64,000 nt of DNA from Nonomuraea guangzhouensis (GCF_019396345.1 NZ_JAHKRM010000007.1:124001-188000); one strand, 5' to 3'. Positions 31,100 to 39,863 are shown, counted from the stretch's first letter. Numbers and translations are program-made. The notes: generated by a model from the sequence alone, not told the origin.

Positions 31100-32065
31100 A
31101 TGCGCCGACGGGGGTTCTTCGCGCTCGGCCTCGGGATGATGGCCTGCGCGACAGGGTGTGGCACAGAGAGCAACCTCGGAAGCAGCGCCGTCAACGCGGC
31201 CCGCATGTTGGGCCGGTTCGCGATCGTTCCCGGCGGCGGACGCTGGGCCCGCGTCGCCCGGGCGCTCGTCGAGGCCGCCCGCGGGGAGGGTTTCCCGGTC
31301 TCCGGCACCCCGCCCGCCACCAGGATCACCGTCACCGGGCTGCCCGCGCTGGCCGCGACCGAGCTCAACAACGGGCTGTCGCTGCTCGACACCGCCACGC
31401 CGCTGGCCAGGCTCACCGGCCAGATCGAGGTCGTGGTGGTGCCCGCCAACTCCAAGTTCGCCACCTTCGACCAGTTCGGCGCGCACCTGCTCGCCCACCC
31501 CGACCGGACACCGCTGACGGGCGGGCCGCAGGGCGAGCCCGACCACCTGCTGTTCGGGCTGATCGCCAAGGGGCTCGGCGCCGACACCCGGCAGGTCGAC
31601 TACACCGGCTTCCCCGGCAGCGCGGAGGCCACGTCGGCGCTCCTCGGCGGCAAGGCCGCGGCGGCGACCGGCACCCTCGCGGACTGGCGCAAGGCCATCG
31701 ACAAGGGCTGGGTCCGGGTGCTCGCCGTCTCCAGCGCGCGCCGGGTGGACGGCGTCGAGGCGCCGAGCCTGCTGGAGTGCGGGGTGCGGCTCGACTTCGC
31801 CGACTGGTGCGCGGCGGTCGGCCCTGAGGGGATGACCGACGACAGGAAGGACTTCGCCATCCGGCTCTGCGACGAGGTCACGGAGTCCGCCGCCTGGCGG
31901 GCGGCCTGCCGCGTGGAGGGATGGACCTCGATCCCGCTCAGCGGCGACGACTTCGAACAGTGGCTCGCCTCGGAGATCGGCAGGACCAGGGCCGTGCTCC
32001 GCGATCTCGGCATGCTCGATACGGCTGACACAACATGCTGGGGTAGTTGCGAGAAGGGCCACTAG
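31100..32065 (+). CDS. Lipoprotein, TctC/Bug-type solute-binding protein
   Basis: The product has about 321 residues. A lipobox near the N-terminus (MMACATGC) marks it as a lipid-anchored extracellular protein. The rest follows the TctC fold: VVVVPANSKFATFDQFGAHLLAHPD, GGPQGEPDHLLFGLIAKGLG, VDYTGFPGSAEATSALLGGKAAAATG and a late VLRDLGML. TctC proteins bind carboxylates for tripartite transporters, but no TctA/TctB genes are here, so it may serve another system or act as a sensor. GAGGGGAGGG precedes the ATG. Upstream is a perfect tandem CTTTTCGTGA repeat (30995-31014). Confidence 0.75.
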   Translation: MRRRGFFALGLGMMACATGCGTESNLGSSAVNAARMLGRFAIVPGGGRWARVARALVEAARGEGFPVSGTPPATRITVTGLPALAATELNNGLSLLDTATPLARLTGQIEVVVVPANSKFATFDQFGAHLLAHPDRTPLTGGPQGEPDHLLFGLIAKGLGADTRQVDYTGFPGSAEATSALLGGKAAAATGTLADWRKAIDKGWVRVLAVSSARRVDGVEAPSLLECGVRLDFADWCAAVGPEGMTDDRKDFAIRLCDEVTESAAWRAACRVEGWTSIPLSGDDFEQWLASEIGRTRAVLRDLGMLDTADTTCWGSCEKGH

Positions 32066-32074
32066 ATGTAGGAT
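32047..32074 (+). promoter_or_regulatory. Promoter of the nrdAB riboswitch leader
   Basis: TTGCGA (32047-32052), 16-bp spacer, TAGGAT (32069-32074). The expected start near 32081 is exactly where the riboswitch P1 stem begins. The -35 lies inside the end of the lipoprotein gene. Confidence 0.6.
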
Positions 32075-32080
32075 CCTGGT

Positions 32081-32258
32081 CGTCGCTGGTTCGCCCCTCG
32101 GGGCGGAGCAAAAGGGAACCCGGTGCGATTCCGGGGCTGCCCCGCAGCGGTGAGCGGGAACGACCGCCGTCACGAGCACTGGAGAGATCCGGGAAGCGAC
32201 GGCCAGTAGGAGGCCCAGTAGGGACCACGCCCGCGAGCCCGAAGACCTGCCGGTGACG
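32081..32258 (+). ncRNA. Cobalamin (AdoCbl) riboswitch
   Basis: P1 is CGTCGCTGG (32081-32089) pairing with CCGGTGACG (32250-32258), using two G-U pairs. Inside are the conserved blocks AAAAGGGAACCCGGTG, GGGGCTGCCCCGCAGCGGTGA, GAGCACTGG (B12 box region) and the 3' block GAAGACCTGCC. It binds adenosylcobalamin and shuts down the downstream class Ia reductase when B12 is present, as known for Streptomyces nrdABS. Confidence 0.93.
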
Positions 32259-32260
32259 TT

Positions 32261-32282
32261 GGGGGAGCCACCCGGCTCCGCC
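32261..32282 (+). terminator. Riboswitch expression-platform hairpin
   Basis: GGAGCC-ACCC-GGCTCC with outer G/C pairs forms directly after the aptamer. No T-run follows. It may be an intrinsic or Rho-assisted terminator stem, or part of the switching structure. Confidence 0.45.
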
Positions 32283-32347
32283 CATCGAAGTGTCCAGGGC
32301 CTCGAGGGAGGGCCGGGGGCGTCGCGGCCGGGAACCCCAGCGCCGCC

Positions 32348-32394
32348 GTGCTCTCGCGCGCCCTCACGAGGATGAGCTCGCGAGGAGAGAGCAC
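32348..32394 (+). promoter_or_regulatory. Hairpin sequestering the nrdA ribosome binding site
   Basis: GTGCTCTC (32348-32355) is the exact complement of GAGAGCAC (32387-32394), the segment joining the ribosome site GAGGAGAG to the GTG start of nrdA. Folding would hide the start, so B12 control may act on translation as well. Confidence 0.55.
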
Positions 32395-34563
32395 GTGACG
32401 CAGATCATTGTCGATCCGCAGCCCGCCATTGCTGACCGGCGGCTGGCCATCGAGGAGGCCGCCGCCCGGGTGATCACCGACCCGGCGAACTCCCGGGTCG
32501 CCGCCCGGCTCCTGGCCGAGGAGATCGCCGACGAGGCGGCCGGGCACGGCGTGCGGACCTTCTCCGAGTCCATCGCCGCCACCCACGCCGCCGGGCTGAT
32601 CCAGGACTCACTCGCCGCCTTCGTCGGCGCCCACGCCGCCGAGCTCGACGCGCTCGTCTCCGGCGAGGCGGACGAGCGCTTCGAGTACTTCGGCCTGCGT
32701 ACGGTCTACGACCGCTACCTGCTGCGTCACCCGGAGTCGCGGGCGGTGCTCGAACGGCCCCAGCACTTCCTGCTGCGCGTGGCCTGCGGGCTGTCTGAGA
32801 CGGTCGCCGAGGCCGCCGAGCTCTATGCCCTCATGTCCACGCTGTCGTACCTGCCGAGCTCGCCGACGCTGTTCAACTCGGGTTCGCGCCGGCCGCAGCT
32901 GTCGTCGTGCTTCCTGCTCGACTCGCCGCGCGACGAGCTGGAGTCGATCTACGACCGCTACGGGCAGGTGGCCAGGCTGTCGAAGTACGCCGGAGGCATC
33001 GGCATCGCGTGGACCCGGGTGCGCTCGCGCGGATCCCTCATCAGGGGCACCAACGGCCATTCCAACGGCATCGTGCCCTGGCTGCGCACGCTCGACTCCT
33101 CCGTCGCCGCGGTCAACCAGGGCGGCCGTCGCAAGGGCGCGGCCTGCGTCTACCTGGAGACCTGGCACGCCGACGTCGAGGAGTTCCTGGAGCTACGCGA
33201 CAACACGGGCGAGGACGCCCGCCGTACGCACAACCTGAACCTGGCCAACTGGGTGCCGGACGAGTTCATGCGCCGGGTGGAGGCCGACGAGGTCTGGTCG
33301 CTGTTCGACCCCAAGGAGGTCCCCGACCTCACCGACCTGTACGGCGAGGCGTTCACCCGCGCCTACCGCGCCTACGAGGCCGAGGGCCGCTACACCCGGC
33401 AACTGCCCGCCCGGACCCTCTACGGCCGGATGATGCGTACCCTCGCCCAGACCGGCAACGGCTGGATGACGTTCAAGGACGCCGCCAACCGCACCTCCAA
33501 CCAGACGGCCAGGCCCGAGAACGTCATCCACCTGTCCAACCTGTGCACCGAGATCCTCGAGGTCACCAGCGACGGCGAGACGGCGGTGTGCAACCTCGGC
33601 TCGATCAACCTCGCCGCCCACCTGATCGACGGCGGCGTCGACTGGGACCGGCTGCGCCAGACCGTCCGTACGGCCGTGCGCTTCCTGGACCGGACCATCG
33701 ACCTGGGCTTCTACCCGACGCCCGAGGCCGAGGCGGCCAACAAGCGCTGGCGGCCGATCGGGCTCGGCGTGATGGGCCTGGCCGACGTGTTCTTCGCGCT
33801 CAGGCTGCCGTTCGACTCGCCCGAGGCGCTGGGTCTGTCCACGCGCGTCGCCGAGGAGATCGCCCTGGCCGCCTACGACACCTCCGCCGACCTGGCCGTC
33901 GAGCGCGGCCGGCACCCGTCGTACGCCGACACCAGGGCGGCGGACGGCGTCCTGCACCCCGACCACTACGACGCCGCCGGGTCGCCGCGCTGGGACGCGC
34001 TGCGCGCGAAGATCGCCACCACCGGGCTGCGGAACTCGCTGATGGTCGCCATCGCGCCGACCGCGACGATCGCCTCCATCGCCGGTTGCTACGAGTGCAT
34101 CGAGCCGCAGGTGTCCAACGTGTTCAAGCGCGAGACGCTGTCGGGCGAGTTCCTCCAGGTCAACCGCTATCTGGTCGCCGATCTGCAGGCTCGCGGGCTG
34201 TGGACGCAGCGGATGCGCGACGACCTCAAGCGGGCGGACGGCTCGATCCAGGACATCCCCGGCATCCCCGGTGACCTCAAGGTTCTGTACCGCACGGCCT
34301 GGGAACTGCCGCAGAAGGCGCTCATCGACCTGGCCGCGGCCCGGCAGCCGTACATCGACCAGTCGCAGTCGCTCAACCTGTTCATGGCCAGCCCGACGAT
34401 CGGGAAGCTCTCCTCGATGTACGCCTATGCCTGGAAGCAGGGCCTGAAGACCACCTACTACCTGCGCTCGCGCCCGGCCACCCGGATCGCCCAGACGACG
34501 GTCGCGGCCAGCGCCGTCGCCTGCTCCTTGGAGAACCCGGAAACCTGCGAAGCCTGCCAGTAG
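32395..34563 (+). CDS. nrdA: Class Ia ribonucleoside-diphosphate reductase, large subunit
   Basis: The product has 722 residues. It reduces NDPs to dNDPs with the radical from NrdB. It shows QLSSCFLLD (active-site Cys), IHLSNLCTEILEVT (Asn/Cys/Glu radical site), SINLAAH, IAPTATIASIAGCYECIEP and a C-terminal CSLENPETCEACQ with the redox CxxC that receives electrons from thioredoxin or glutaredoxin. There is no complete N-terminal ATP-cone (no VxKRDG motif), so activity control may differ from E. coli. GTG start, ribosome site GAGGAGAG. Expression is governed by the B12 riboswitch, implying that a B12-dependent class II enzyme exists elsewhere in the genome. Confidence 0.95.
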   Translation: MTQIIVDPQPAIADRRLAIEEAAARVITDPANSRVAARLLAEEIADEAAGHGVRTFSESIAATHAAGLIQDSLAAFVGAHAAELDALVSGEADERFEYFGLRTVYDRYLLRHPESRAVLERPQHFLLRVACGLSETVAEAAELYALMSTLSYLPSSPTLFNSGSRRPQLSSCFLLDSPRDELESIYDRYGQVARLSKYAGGIGIAWTRVRSRGSLIRGTNGHSNGIVPWLRTLDSSVAAVNQGGRRKGAACVYLETWHADVEEFLELRDNTGEDARRTHNLNLANWVPDEFMRRVEADEVWSLFDPKEVPDLTDLYGEAFTRAYRAYEAEGRYTRQLPARTLYGRMMRTLAQTGNGWMTFKDAANRTSNQTARPENVIHLSNLCTEILEVTSDGETAVCNLGSINLAAHLIDGGVDWDRLRQTVRTAVRFLDRTIDLGFYPTPEAEAANKRWRPIGLGVMGLADVFFALRLPFDSPEALGLSTRVAEEIALAAYDTSADLAVERGRHPSYADTRAADGVLHPDHYDAAGSPRWDALRAKIATTGLRNSLMVAIAPTATIASIAGCYECIEPQVSNVFKRETLSGEFLQVNRYLVADLQARGLWTQRMRDDLKRADGSIQDIPGIPGDLKVLYRTAWELPQKALIDLAAARQPYIDQSQSLNLFMASPTIGKLSSMYAYAWKQGLKTTYYLRSRPATRIAQTTVAASAVACSLENPETCEACQ

Positions 34564-34587
34564 CCCCCTCGAACGGAGACCCCCGCA

Positions 34588-35583
34588 ATGCTGCTCGACC
34601 CCGGCATGGACCTGACCCTGCGTCCCATGCGCTACCCGGACTTCTATGAGCGCTACCGCGCCGCCATCCGCAACACGTGGACCGTCGAGGAGGTGGACCT
34701 GCACACCGACCTCGCCGACCTGGCCAAGATGACGCCGCAGGAGCGCCACCTGATCCACCGGCTGGTCGCCTTCTTCGCCACCGGCGACTCCATCGTGGCC
34801 AACAACCTCGTGCTCAACCTCTACCAGCACGTCAACGCTCCCGAAGCCCGCCTGTATCTCAGCAGGCAGCTGTTCGAGGAGGCCGTGCACGTGCAGTTCT
34901 ACCTGACGCTGCTCGACACGTACCTGCCCGATCCGGAGGAGCGGGTCAAGGCGTTCGCCGCCGTCGAGCACATCCCGTCCATCAGGGACAAGGCGGAGTT
35001 CTGTTTTCAGTGGATCGACTCGATCAACGGGCTCCAGCGGCTGGAGACCGCGGACGAGCGGCGGCAGTTCCTGCTCAACCTGATCTGCTTCGCCGCCTGC
35101 ATCGAGGGGCTCTTCTTTTACGGCGCGTTCGCCTACGTATACTGGTTCCGCTCGCGAGGCCTGCTCGGCGGGCTGGCCACCGGCACCAACTGGGTGTTCC
35201 GCGACGAGTCCATGCATATGGAGTTCGCCTTCAGCGTGGTCGACACCGTGCGGGCCGAGGAGCCCGAGCTCTTTGATGACAAGCTGGGGGAGCAGGTCAT
35301 CCGCATGATAGAAGAGGCGGTCGCCGCCGAATTGGCCTTCGCCCGCGACCTGTGCGGCGACGGCATGCCCGGCATGAGCGTCGAGCAGATGCGCGACTAC
35401 CTCCAATACGTCGCCGACCAGCGGCTGGCCCGGCTCGGGCTGCCCCAGAGATACGGCACGGCCAACCCGTTCGCTTTCATGGAACTCCAGGACGTGCAGG
35501 AGCTGGCCAACTTCTTCGAACGCCGGGTGTCCGCATACCAAGTGGCTGTTGAGGGCAATGTGACCTTTGATGAGCCTTTTTAA
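34588..35583 (+). CDS. nrdB: Class Ia ribonucleoside-diphosphate reductase, small (radical) subunit
   Basis: The protein has 331 residues and a ferritin-like fold. Metal ligands and radical Tyr can be read: Asp in ATGDSIVANN, EAVHVQFY (Glu, His, and Tyr at the position of E. coli Tyr122), Glu in CIEGLFFYGAF and Glu/His in RDESMHMEF. The radical tyrosine is present, so this is the tyrosyl-radical type, not class Ic. It lies 24 bp after nrdA. Unlike Streptomyces nrdABS, no AraC-type nrdS follows; an MscS channel gene comes next. Confidence 0.95.
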   Translation: MLLDPGMDLTLRPMRYPDFYERYRAAIRNTWTVEEVDLHTDLADLAKMTPQERHLIHRLVAFFATGDSIVANNLVLNLYQHVNAPEARLYLSRQLFEEAVHVQFYLTLLDTYLPDPEERVKAFAAVEHIPSIRDKAEFCFQWIDSINGLQRLETADERRQFLLNLICFAACIEGLFFYGAFAYVYWFRSRGLLGGLATGTNWVFRDESMHMEFAFSVVDTVRAEEPELFDDKLGEQVIRMIEEAVAAELAFARDLCGDGMPGMSVEQMRDYLQYVADQRLARLGLPQRYGTANPFAFMELQDVQELANFFERRVSAYQVAVEGNVTFDEPF

Positions 35584-35595
35584 GACATTGGGGGT

Positions 35596-36681
35596 ATGAA
35601 CGTGCAGTCGCCGACCGACTGGCTCATCCTCGCCATTTCGATGGCGGGCGCCATTCTCGTGGTGGAGGTGGTCAGGCGGCTCCTGGTCAGGGCGGGCCGG
35701 AAATGGCGGCTCGCCCGGCACCTGGTGGAGCACTGCACCTGGCCGGCGTACGCGGTGGGGCTCGTGGTGGCGGCCAACCTGGTGTTCTCGCCGGGGATGC
35801 TCGGCGAGACCGTCCGCCTGCGCGAGCTCGGCGGCACGATCGACCGGGTGCTCGGCCTGGTCACGATCGCCTGCGTCACCTGGCTGATCATCCAGGCCAA
35901 CTACGCCCTCACCGACGTCATCCTGGACCGGCTGGTCCTCGTCCAAGGGGAGCGCAACCGCCGGGCACGGCGGATCATGACCCAGATCGGGCTGGTCCGC
36001 CGCGTCGCCGCGGTGACCATCTTCGTGCTGGCGGTCGGCGCCATGCTCTTCTCCTTCCCGCAGGTCCGGGCGCTGGGCGCAGGGCTGCTCGCCTCGGCGG
36101 GCATCGCGGGCGCCATCGTCGGTATCGCCGCCCAGCCGACCATCGGCAACATGCTGGCCGGACTCCAGCTCGCCTTCAGCGACGCGCTCCGTCTCGACGA
36201 CGTGGTCGTGGTCAACGAGGAGTGGGGCAGGATCGAGGAGCTCACGCTCACCTACGTCGTGGTGCGCCTGTGGGACGAGCGCCGCATGGTCCTGCCCGTC
36301 TCCTACTTCACCCAGAACCCGTTCGAGAACTGGACCAGGCACGGCAGCCGGGTCCTCGCCGTGGTGTTCCTGCGCGTCGACTGGTCGGTGCCGGTCGACA
36401 AGCTGCGCGAGGAGCTCTACCGCTACATCCAGGAAAACCCGCTGTGGGACCAGAAGGACTGGACGCTCCAGGTCACCGACGTGCTGCCGAACGGGCTGGT
36501 CGAGCTGCGGGCGCTGATGAGCGCCGCCGACTCGCCCTCCGCCTGGGACCTCAAGTGCGACGTACGCGAACATCTCGTGTCGTACGTCAGGGAGAACTTC
36601 CCCGAGTCCCTGCCCCGCTTCCGCATCGAGACGCCGGAGACCCGCGCCGGGGTGCCGTGGACCGGCGCCAGGCCGTTCTGA
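35596..36681 (+). CDS. MscS-family mechanosensitive ion channel
   Basis: The protein has 361 residues. Four predicted transmembrane helices are followed by the MscS core: LGAGLLASAGIAGAIVGIAAQPTIGNMLAGLQLAF (the pore-lining TM3 with its Gly/Ala packing), then the beta domain (DDVVVVNEEWGRIEELTLTYVVVRLWDERRMVLPVSYF) and an alpha/beta C-terminal domain. It releases solutes on membrane tension. It begins 12 bp after nrdB and may be co-transcribed, though the functions are unrelated. Confidence 0.92.
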   Translation: MNVQSPTDWLILAISMAGAILVVEVVRRLLVRAGRKWRLARHLVEHCTWPAYAVGLVVAANLVFSPGMLGETVRLRELGGTIDRVLGLVTIACVTWLIIQANYALTDVILDRLVLVQGERNRRARRIMTQIGLVRRVAAVTIFVLAVGAMLFSFPQVRALGAGLLASAGIAGAIVGIAAQPTIGNMLAGLQLAFSDALRLDDVVVVNEEWGRIEELTLTYVVVRLWDERRMVLPVSYFTQNPFENWTRHGSRVLAVVFLRVDWSVPVDKLREELYRYIQENPLWDQKDWTLQVTDVLPNGLVELRALMSAADSPSAWDLKCDVREHLVSYVRENFPESLPRFRIETPETRAGVPWTGARPF

Positions 36682-36684
36682 GGT

Positions 36685-37560
36685 TCAGCGGCGGTTCGCC
36701 AGCAGCACACCGGCGCCGCCGACCACCAGGCCCGCGACGGCCAGCGGGTGCAGCGACTGCCCGACGAACAGCCACGCCATCACCGCGGTGACCGCCGGGG
36801 TGAGGAAGAACATCGTGCTCACCCGGCTCGCGGGCGCGTTCTTCAGCATGGTGTTGAGCAGCAGGAACGCGCCGATCGAGTTGACCAGCACCAGCCAGCC
36901 CACGGCGCCGGAGAACGCGCCCCAGTCCGTCACCCGCGGCGTCTCGAACACCAGCGAGGCCAGCCCCACCAGCGGCGCGCTGACGAGGAACTGCGTCGCC
37001 GTGCCCGTCCGCACGTCCATGTCCCCGGCGAACCGCTTCTGGTAGACCGTGCCCAGGCTCAACGCCAGCAGCCCGACCACACAGAGCGCCACCCCGGCCG
37101 GCGAGAAGCTCAACCGATCCGCCACCGCCAGCCCCACCCCGGTCGCGCCGAGCCCGAAGCCCAGCCACTGGCGCGGGCTCACCCGCTCGCCCAGCAGCCG
37201 CCCCGCCAGCAGCGCGATCAGCACCGGGTTCAGGCCCTGCACCAGCGCCAGCACCGCGGCGGGCACGTGCAGGCCGATCGCCGAGTAGAACGCGCCGAAC
37301 TGCACCGCCTGAACCAGGATCCCGGACCCCGCCACGTGCACCAGCTTCCGCCCACGCGGCCACGGCGCCCGTACGGCCAGCGCGAACCCGCCCAGCAACA
37401 GCCCCGCCAGCGCGAACCTGGCGAACGTCAGCAGCAGCGGCGGCGCCGACCCGACGCCGATCACCCCCGCGATGAAGGCACTGCTCCACATCACCACGAA
37501 CAGGGGCGGCAGCACCGCCGACGACGTCTTGTTCCTGGTCTCCATCACGCTGACCGCCAC
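36685..37560 (-). CDS. EamA/DMT-superfamily transporter
   Basis: The protein has 291 residues and ten helices in two EamA repeats (first FVVMWSSAFIAGVIGVGSAPPLLLTFARFALAGLLL; second LLALSLGTVYQKRF...TATQFLVSAPLVGLASLVFETPR). It probably exports metabolites or amino acids. GTG start with GGAGG 7 nt upstream. It is divergent from the CGNR regulator at 37644, with two matched operator repeats between the starts, so the pair looks like a regulated efflux system. Confidence 0.9.
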   Translation of the reverse strand: MAVSVMETRNKTSSAVLPPLFVVMWSSAFIAGVIGVGSAPPLLLTFARFALAGLLLGGFALAVRAPWPRGRKLVHVAGSGILVQAVQFGAFYSAIGLHVPAAVLALVQGLNPVLIALLAGRLLGERVSPRQWLGFGLGATGVGLAVADRLSFSPAGVALCVVGLLALSLGTVYQKRFAGDMDVRTGTATQFLVSAPLVGLASLVFETPRVTDWGAFSGAVGWLVLVNSIGAFLLLNTMLKNAPASRVSTMFFLTPAVTAVMAWLFVGQSLHPLAVAGLVVGGAGVLLANRR

Positions 37561-37573
37561 GGCGAAGCCTCCA

Positions 37574-37633
37574 TAACCCCTTAAGATGGTTATTTCACTG
37601 TTCCGTGCTTTGTATAACCTGTCAACATGGTTA
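37574..37633. promoter_or_regulatory. Two identical-spacing operators TAACC-N9-GGTTA
   Basis: Site 1: TAACC 37574-37578, GGTTA 37588-37592. Site 2: TAACC 37615-37619, GGTTA 37629-37633. Both have 9-bp spacers and share an ATGGTTA right half. They lie 41 bp apart, about four helical turns, one near each divergent start. They are likely binding sites of the adjacent CGNR regulator. Confidence 0.6.
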
Positions 37634-37643
37634 CTATGAGGGT

Positions 37644-38192
37644 GTGACGGGTTTCACCTTCATCAGTGGCAATCTGGGCCTCGACCTGGCGGGCACCGTA
37701 CAGCACCGCCGGTCTGACCGGACCGACCTGCTGCGCGATCCGGCGGAGCTGGCGCGATGGACGGTCGAGGCGGGCATCCTCGACGAGCCGCCCGCGGCCG
37801 GCGACGCCGAACTCGCGGCGGGGAAGACGTTGCGCGAGGCCATCTACCGGCTGGCCGTCGGGGTGGTTGCCTTGCCGTCGTCGTCGGGGGAGGATCGCCG
37901 ACTGGTCAATCAGGTCGCCGCCGGGCCGCCCGCGTCCGTGCGGTTGAACGGTGCCGGCCGGGTCGAGCGTGAGGGGGATCTCGACGCCGCCCTCTCGACG
38001 GTGGCCAGGGAGGCGGTCCAGCTGCTTGGCGGGCCGCAGGCCGTACAGATCAAGGAATGCGGGGGAGAGGTGTGCACCCGCCTGTACGTCGACGCCTCGC
38101 GCGGGTCGTCGCGGCGCTGGTGCGACATGCACGAGTGCGGCAACCGCGCCAAGGCGGCCGGCTTCCGCGCCCGGCAGCGCACGCCGCTTTAG
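37644..38192 (+). CDS. CGNR zinc-finger transcriptional regulator (ABATE domain)
   Basis: The protein has about 182 residues. The N-terminal ABATE domain begins GFTFISGNLGLDLAGT, and the C-terminal zinc finger reads CTRLYVDASRGSSRRWCDMH then ECGNRAKAAGFRAR, carrying the name-giving CGNR. Such proteins are putative stress or metabolite regulators. I chose the GTG at 37644, two residues before the family start; an upstream GTG at 37605 would run through the operator. It likely controls the divergent EamA transporter. Confidence 0.85.
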   Translation: MTGFTFISGNLGLDLAGTVQHRRSDRTDLLRDPAELARWTVEAGILDEPPAAGDAELAAGKTLREAIYRLAVGVVALPSSSGEDRRLVNQVAAGPPASVRLNGAGRVEREGDLDAALSTVAREAVQLLGGPQAVQIKECGGEVCTRLYVDASRGSSRRWCDMHECGNRAKAAGFRARQRTPL

Positions 38193-38203
38193 GGTCCGGT
38201 CCG

Positions 38204-39016
38204 TCAGCGGCGTCTGAGGCGCCACGCGGTGACGGCGGCCACCGTCAGGGCGGCGATCCCGACGACGAGCAGGTCGGGCAGTACGTCCTGGACGGACGCC
38301 GCGACTTCCTCCAGCCGGGCTTCCCAGGAATCGGGGATCGGCAGAGCCAGCCCGCGCGTGCCGTCGGAGAGCAGGAACAGCACCCCGAGCCCGCCGAAGA
38401 CCAGCCCGGACAGCAGCGAAGTGGTGTGCAGCCGCAGCGGCCCCAGCCGTAACCCGCGACCGCGCAGCCAGCGCCGGCCACCCAGGTCGTAACGCTGCCA
38501 CAGGCCCGCGAGCAGCAGCAGCGGGGCCGCCATCCCCGCCGCGTAGACGGCCAGCAGCACGGCCCCGCGCAGACCGTCACCGGAAGCCGCCGCGACCGTG
38601 AGCACCGCGCCGAGCACCGGCCCCGCGCAGAACCCCGCCAGCCCGGACACCGCCCCCAGAACCAGTACGGCCCCCGCCGAATCCCCCCGAACATGCCCCT
38701 TCAGCCGCTCCAGCGGCCCGATCGTCCAGCCCTGACCGGCCACCTGCAGCACGCCCAGCCCGATCAGCGCCCAGCCCGCGACCGTGACCAGCAGCTCCTG
38801 CCGGCCGTAGAACAGGCGGCTGACCTGCGCCGACCCCATCCCCAACGGCACCAGCACCGCGCACAACCCCACGTAGAACAGCAGCGTCCGGCCGAACAGC
38901 CGGCGGCGGCCCGGGAAGGCGTAGGCGAAGAACGCCGGGACCAGCAGCGCCCCACACGGGCTGACCAGCGAGAACAGGCCGCCCAGGAACGCGGCGGCAT
39001 AACCGATGCCGTTCAT
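38204..39016 (-). CDS. CcdA/DsbD-like transmembrane thiol-disulfide carrier
   Basis: The protein has 270 residues and multiple helices, with the two conserved Cys-containing motifs LFSLVSPCGALLVPAFFAY and SGLAGFCAGPVLGAVL. It passes reducing equivalents from cytoplasmic thioredoxin to extracytoplasmic thiols, or serves cytochrome c maturation. Its ATG overlaps the stop of the DsbA-family gene as ATGA, a tight functional pair. Confidence 0.85.
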   Translation of the reverse strand: MNGIGYAAAFLGGLFSLVSPCGALLVPAFFAYAFPGRRRLFGRTLLFYVGLCAVLVPLGMGSAQVSRLFYGRQELLVTVAGWALIGLGVLQVAGQGWTIGPLERLKGHVRGDSAGAVLVLGAVSGLAGFCAGPVLGAVLTVAAASGDGLRGAVLLAVYAAGMAAPLLLLAGLWQRYDLGGRRWLRGRGLRLGPLRLHTTSLLSGLVFGGLGVLFLLSDGTRGLALPIPDSWEARLEEVAASVQDVLPDLLVVGIAALTVAAVTAWRLRRR

Positions 39017-39768
39017 CCGCCGTGGCGGGCCTTCTCGATCGCCTTCTCGAACGCGGCCACCGGCTGGGCGCCGAACAGCAGCTCACCGTTGATCAGGAAC
39101 GCGGGCGTGCCGGGCAGGCCGAGTTCCAGCGCGAACTCGAGATCGCCGTCCACGAGCCGCCGTACGGACTCGTCGCGGCGGTCGGCGTCGAACCGGCCCA
39201 GGTCGAGCCCGATCCGGGCGGCCACGGCGCGCAGGTTCGCGTCGGTGAGGCGCGGCTGCTCGCCGGCGTAGAGGGCGTCGTGGAACTCCCAGAACCGGCC
39301 CTGCCGGGACGCGGCCCGGGCGGCCATGGCGGCCCGTACGGAGTCGCGGCCCCTGATCGGGTAGTCGCGCCAGAACACCCGCACGATGCCGGTGTCGAGG
39401 TAGCGGCTCTTCAGCTCGGGCTCTATCCGCTGGGCGAAGCGGCGGCAGTTGGGACACTTGAAGTCGCCGAACTCGACGATCGTGACCGGCGCCCGCGCAG
39501 AGCCCTTCGACAGGTTCGCGTCGACGGGCGGCGCGGGCGGCCCCTCCCAGACCTTCACCGAACTCGTCGGCGTGGGCGACGCGGCCGGAGCCGTGGGAGT
39601 GGGGTCGGCCGAGCCGGTTGCGGCGGCTGGTTTAGAGGTGTTCTTGGGAGGTTCGCCCTGATTCAGCGCGGCGACCGCCAGCACGGCCACCACCGCGGCC
39701 CCGGCCAGCGAGCTGAGCAGCACCCGGCGCCGCGCCACCGGAGATTCCTTGGTCACCTTCGGCATCAT
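39013..39768 (-). CDS. DsbA-family thiol-disulfide oxidoreductase, membrane-anchored
   Basis: The product has about 251 residues. It has an N-terminal membrane anchor (VLLSSLAGAAVVAVLAVAAL), a P/T-rich linker, and a thioredoxin-like domain with redox motif FGDFKCPNCRRFAQ and the cis-Pro region LGLPGTPAFLINGELLFGAQP. It oxidises or isomerises disulfides outside the membrane, with CcdA as electron partner. I chose the ATG at 39768; a longer frame to 39846 would put basic residues of no family value first. Confidence 0.88.
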   Translation of the reverse strand: MMPKVTKESPVARRRVLLSSLAGAAVVAVLAVAALNQGEPPKNTSKPAAATGSADPTPTAPAASPTPTSSVKVWEGPPAPPVDANLSKGSARAPVTIVEFGDFKCPNCRRFAQRIEPELKSRYLDTGIVRVFWRDYPIRGRDSVRAAMAARAASRQGRFWEFHDALYAGEQPRLTDANLRAVAARIGLDLGRFDADRRDESVRRLVDGDLEFALELGLPGTPAFLINGELLFGAQPVAAFEKAIEKARHGG

Positions 39769-39863
39769 CCCAGCCCGCCGCCGCCCACGCGGAAAATACG
39801 TGGCACTCGCCGCGATCATCCGGCTAACGTTTAGCACGTCCACCACGACAGGAAGGCAGTGCA

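Noticed and set aside
33193..36573. Very long open frame (over 1100 codons) on the minus strand across nrdA, nrdB and the channel gene
   Set aside because: It is antisense to three convincing genes and has the repetitive Asp/Val/Glu/Gly-rich composition typical of shadow frames in high-GC DNA, with no motif.
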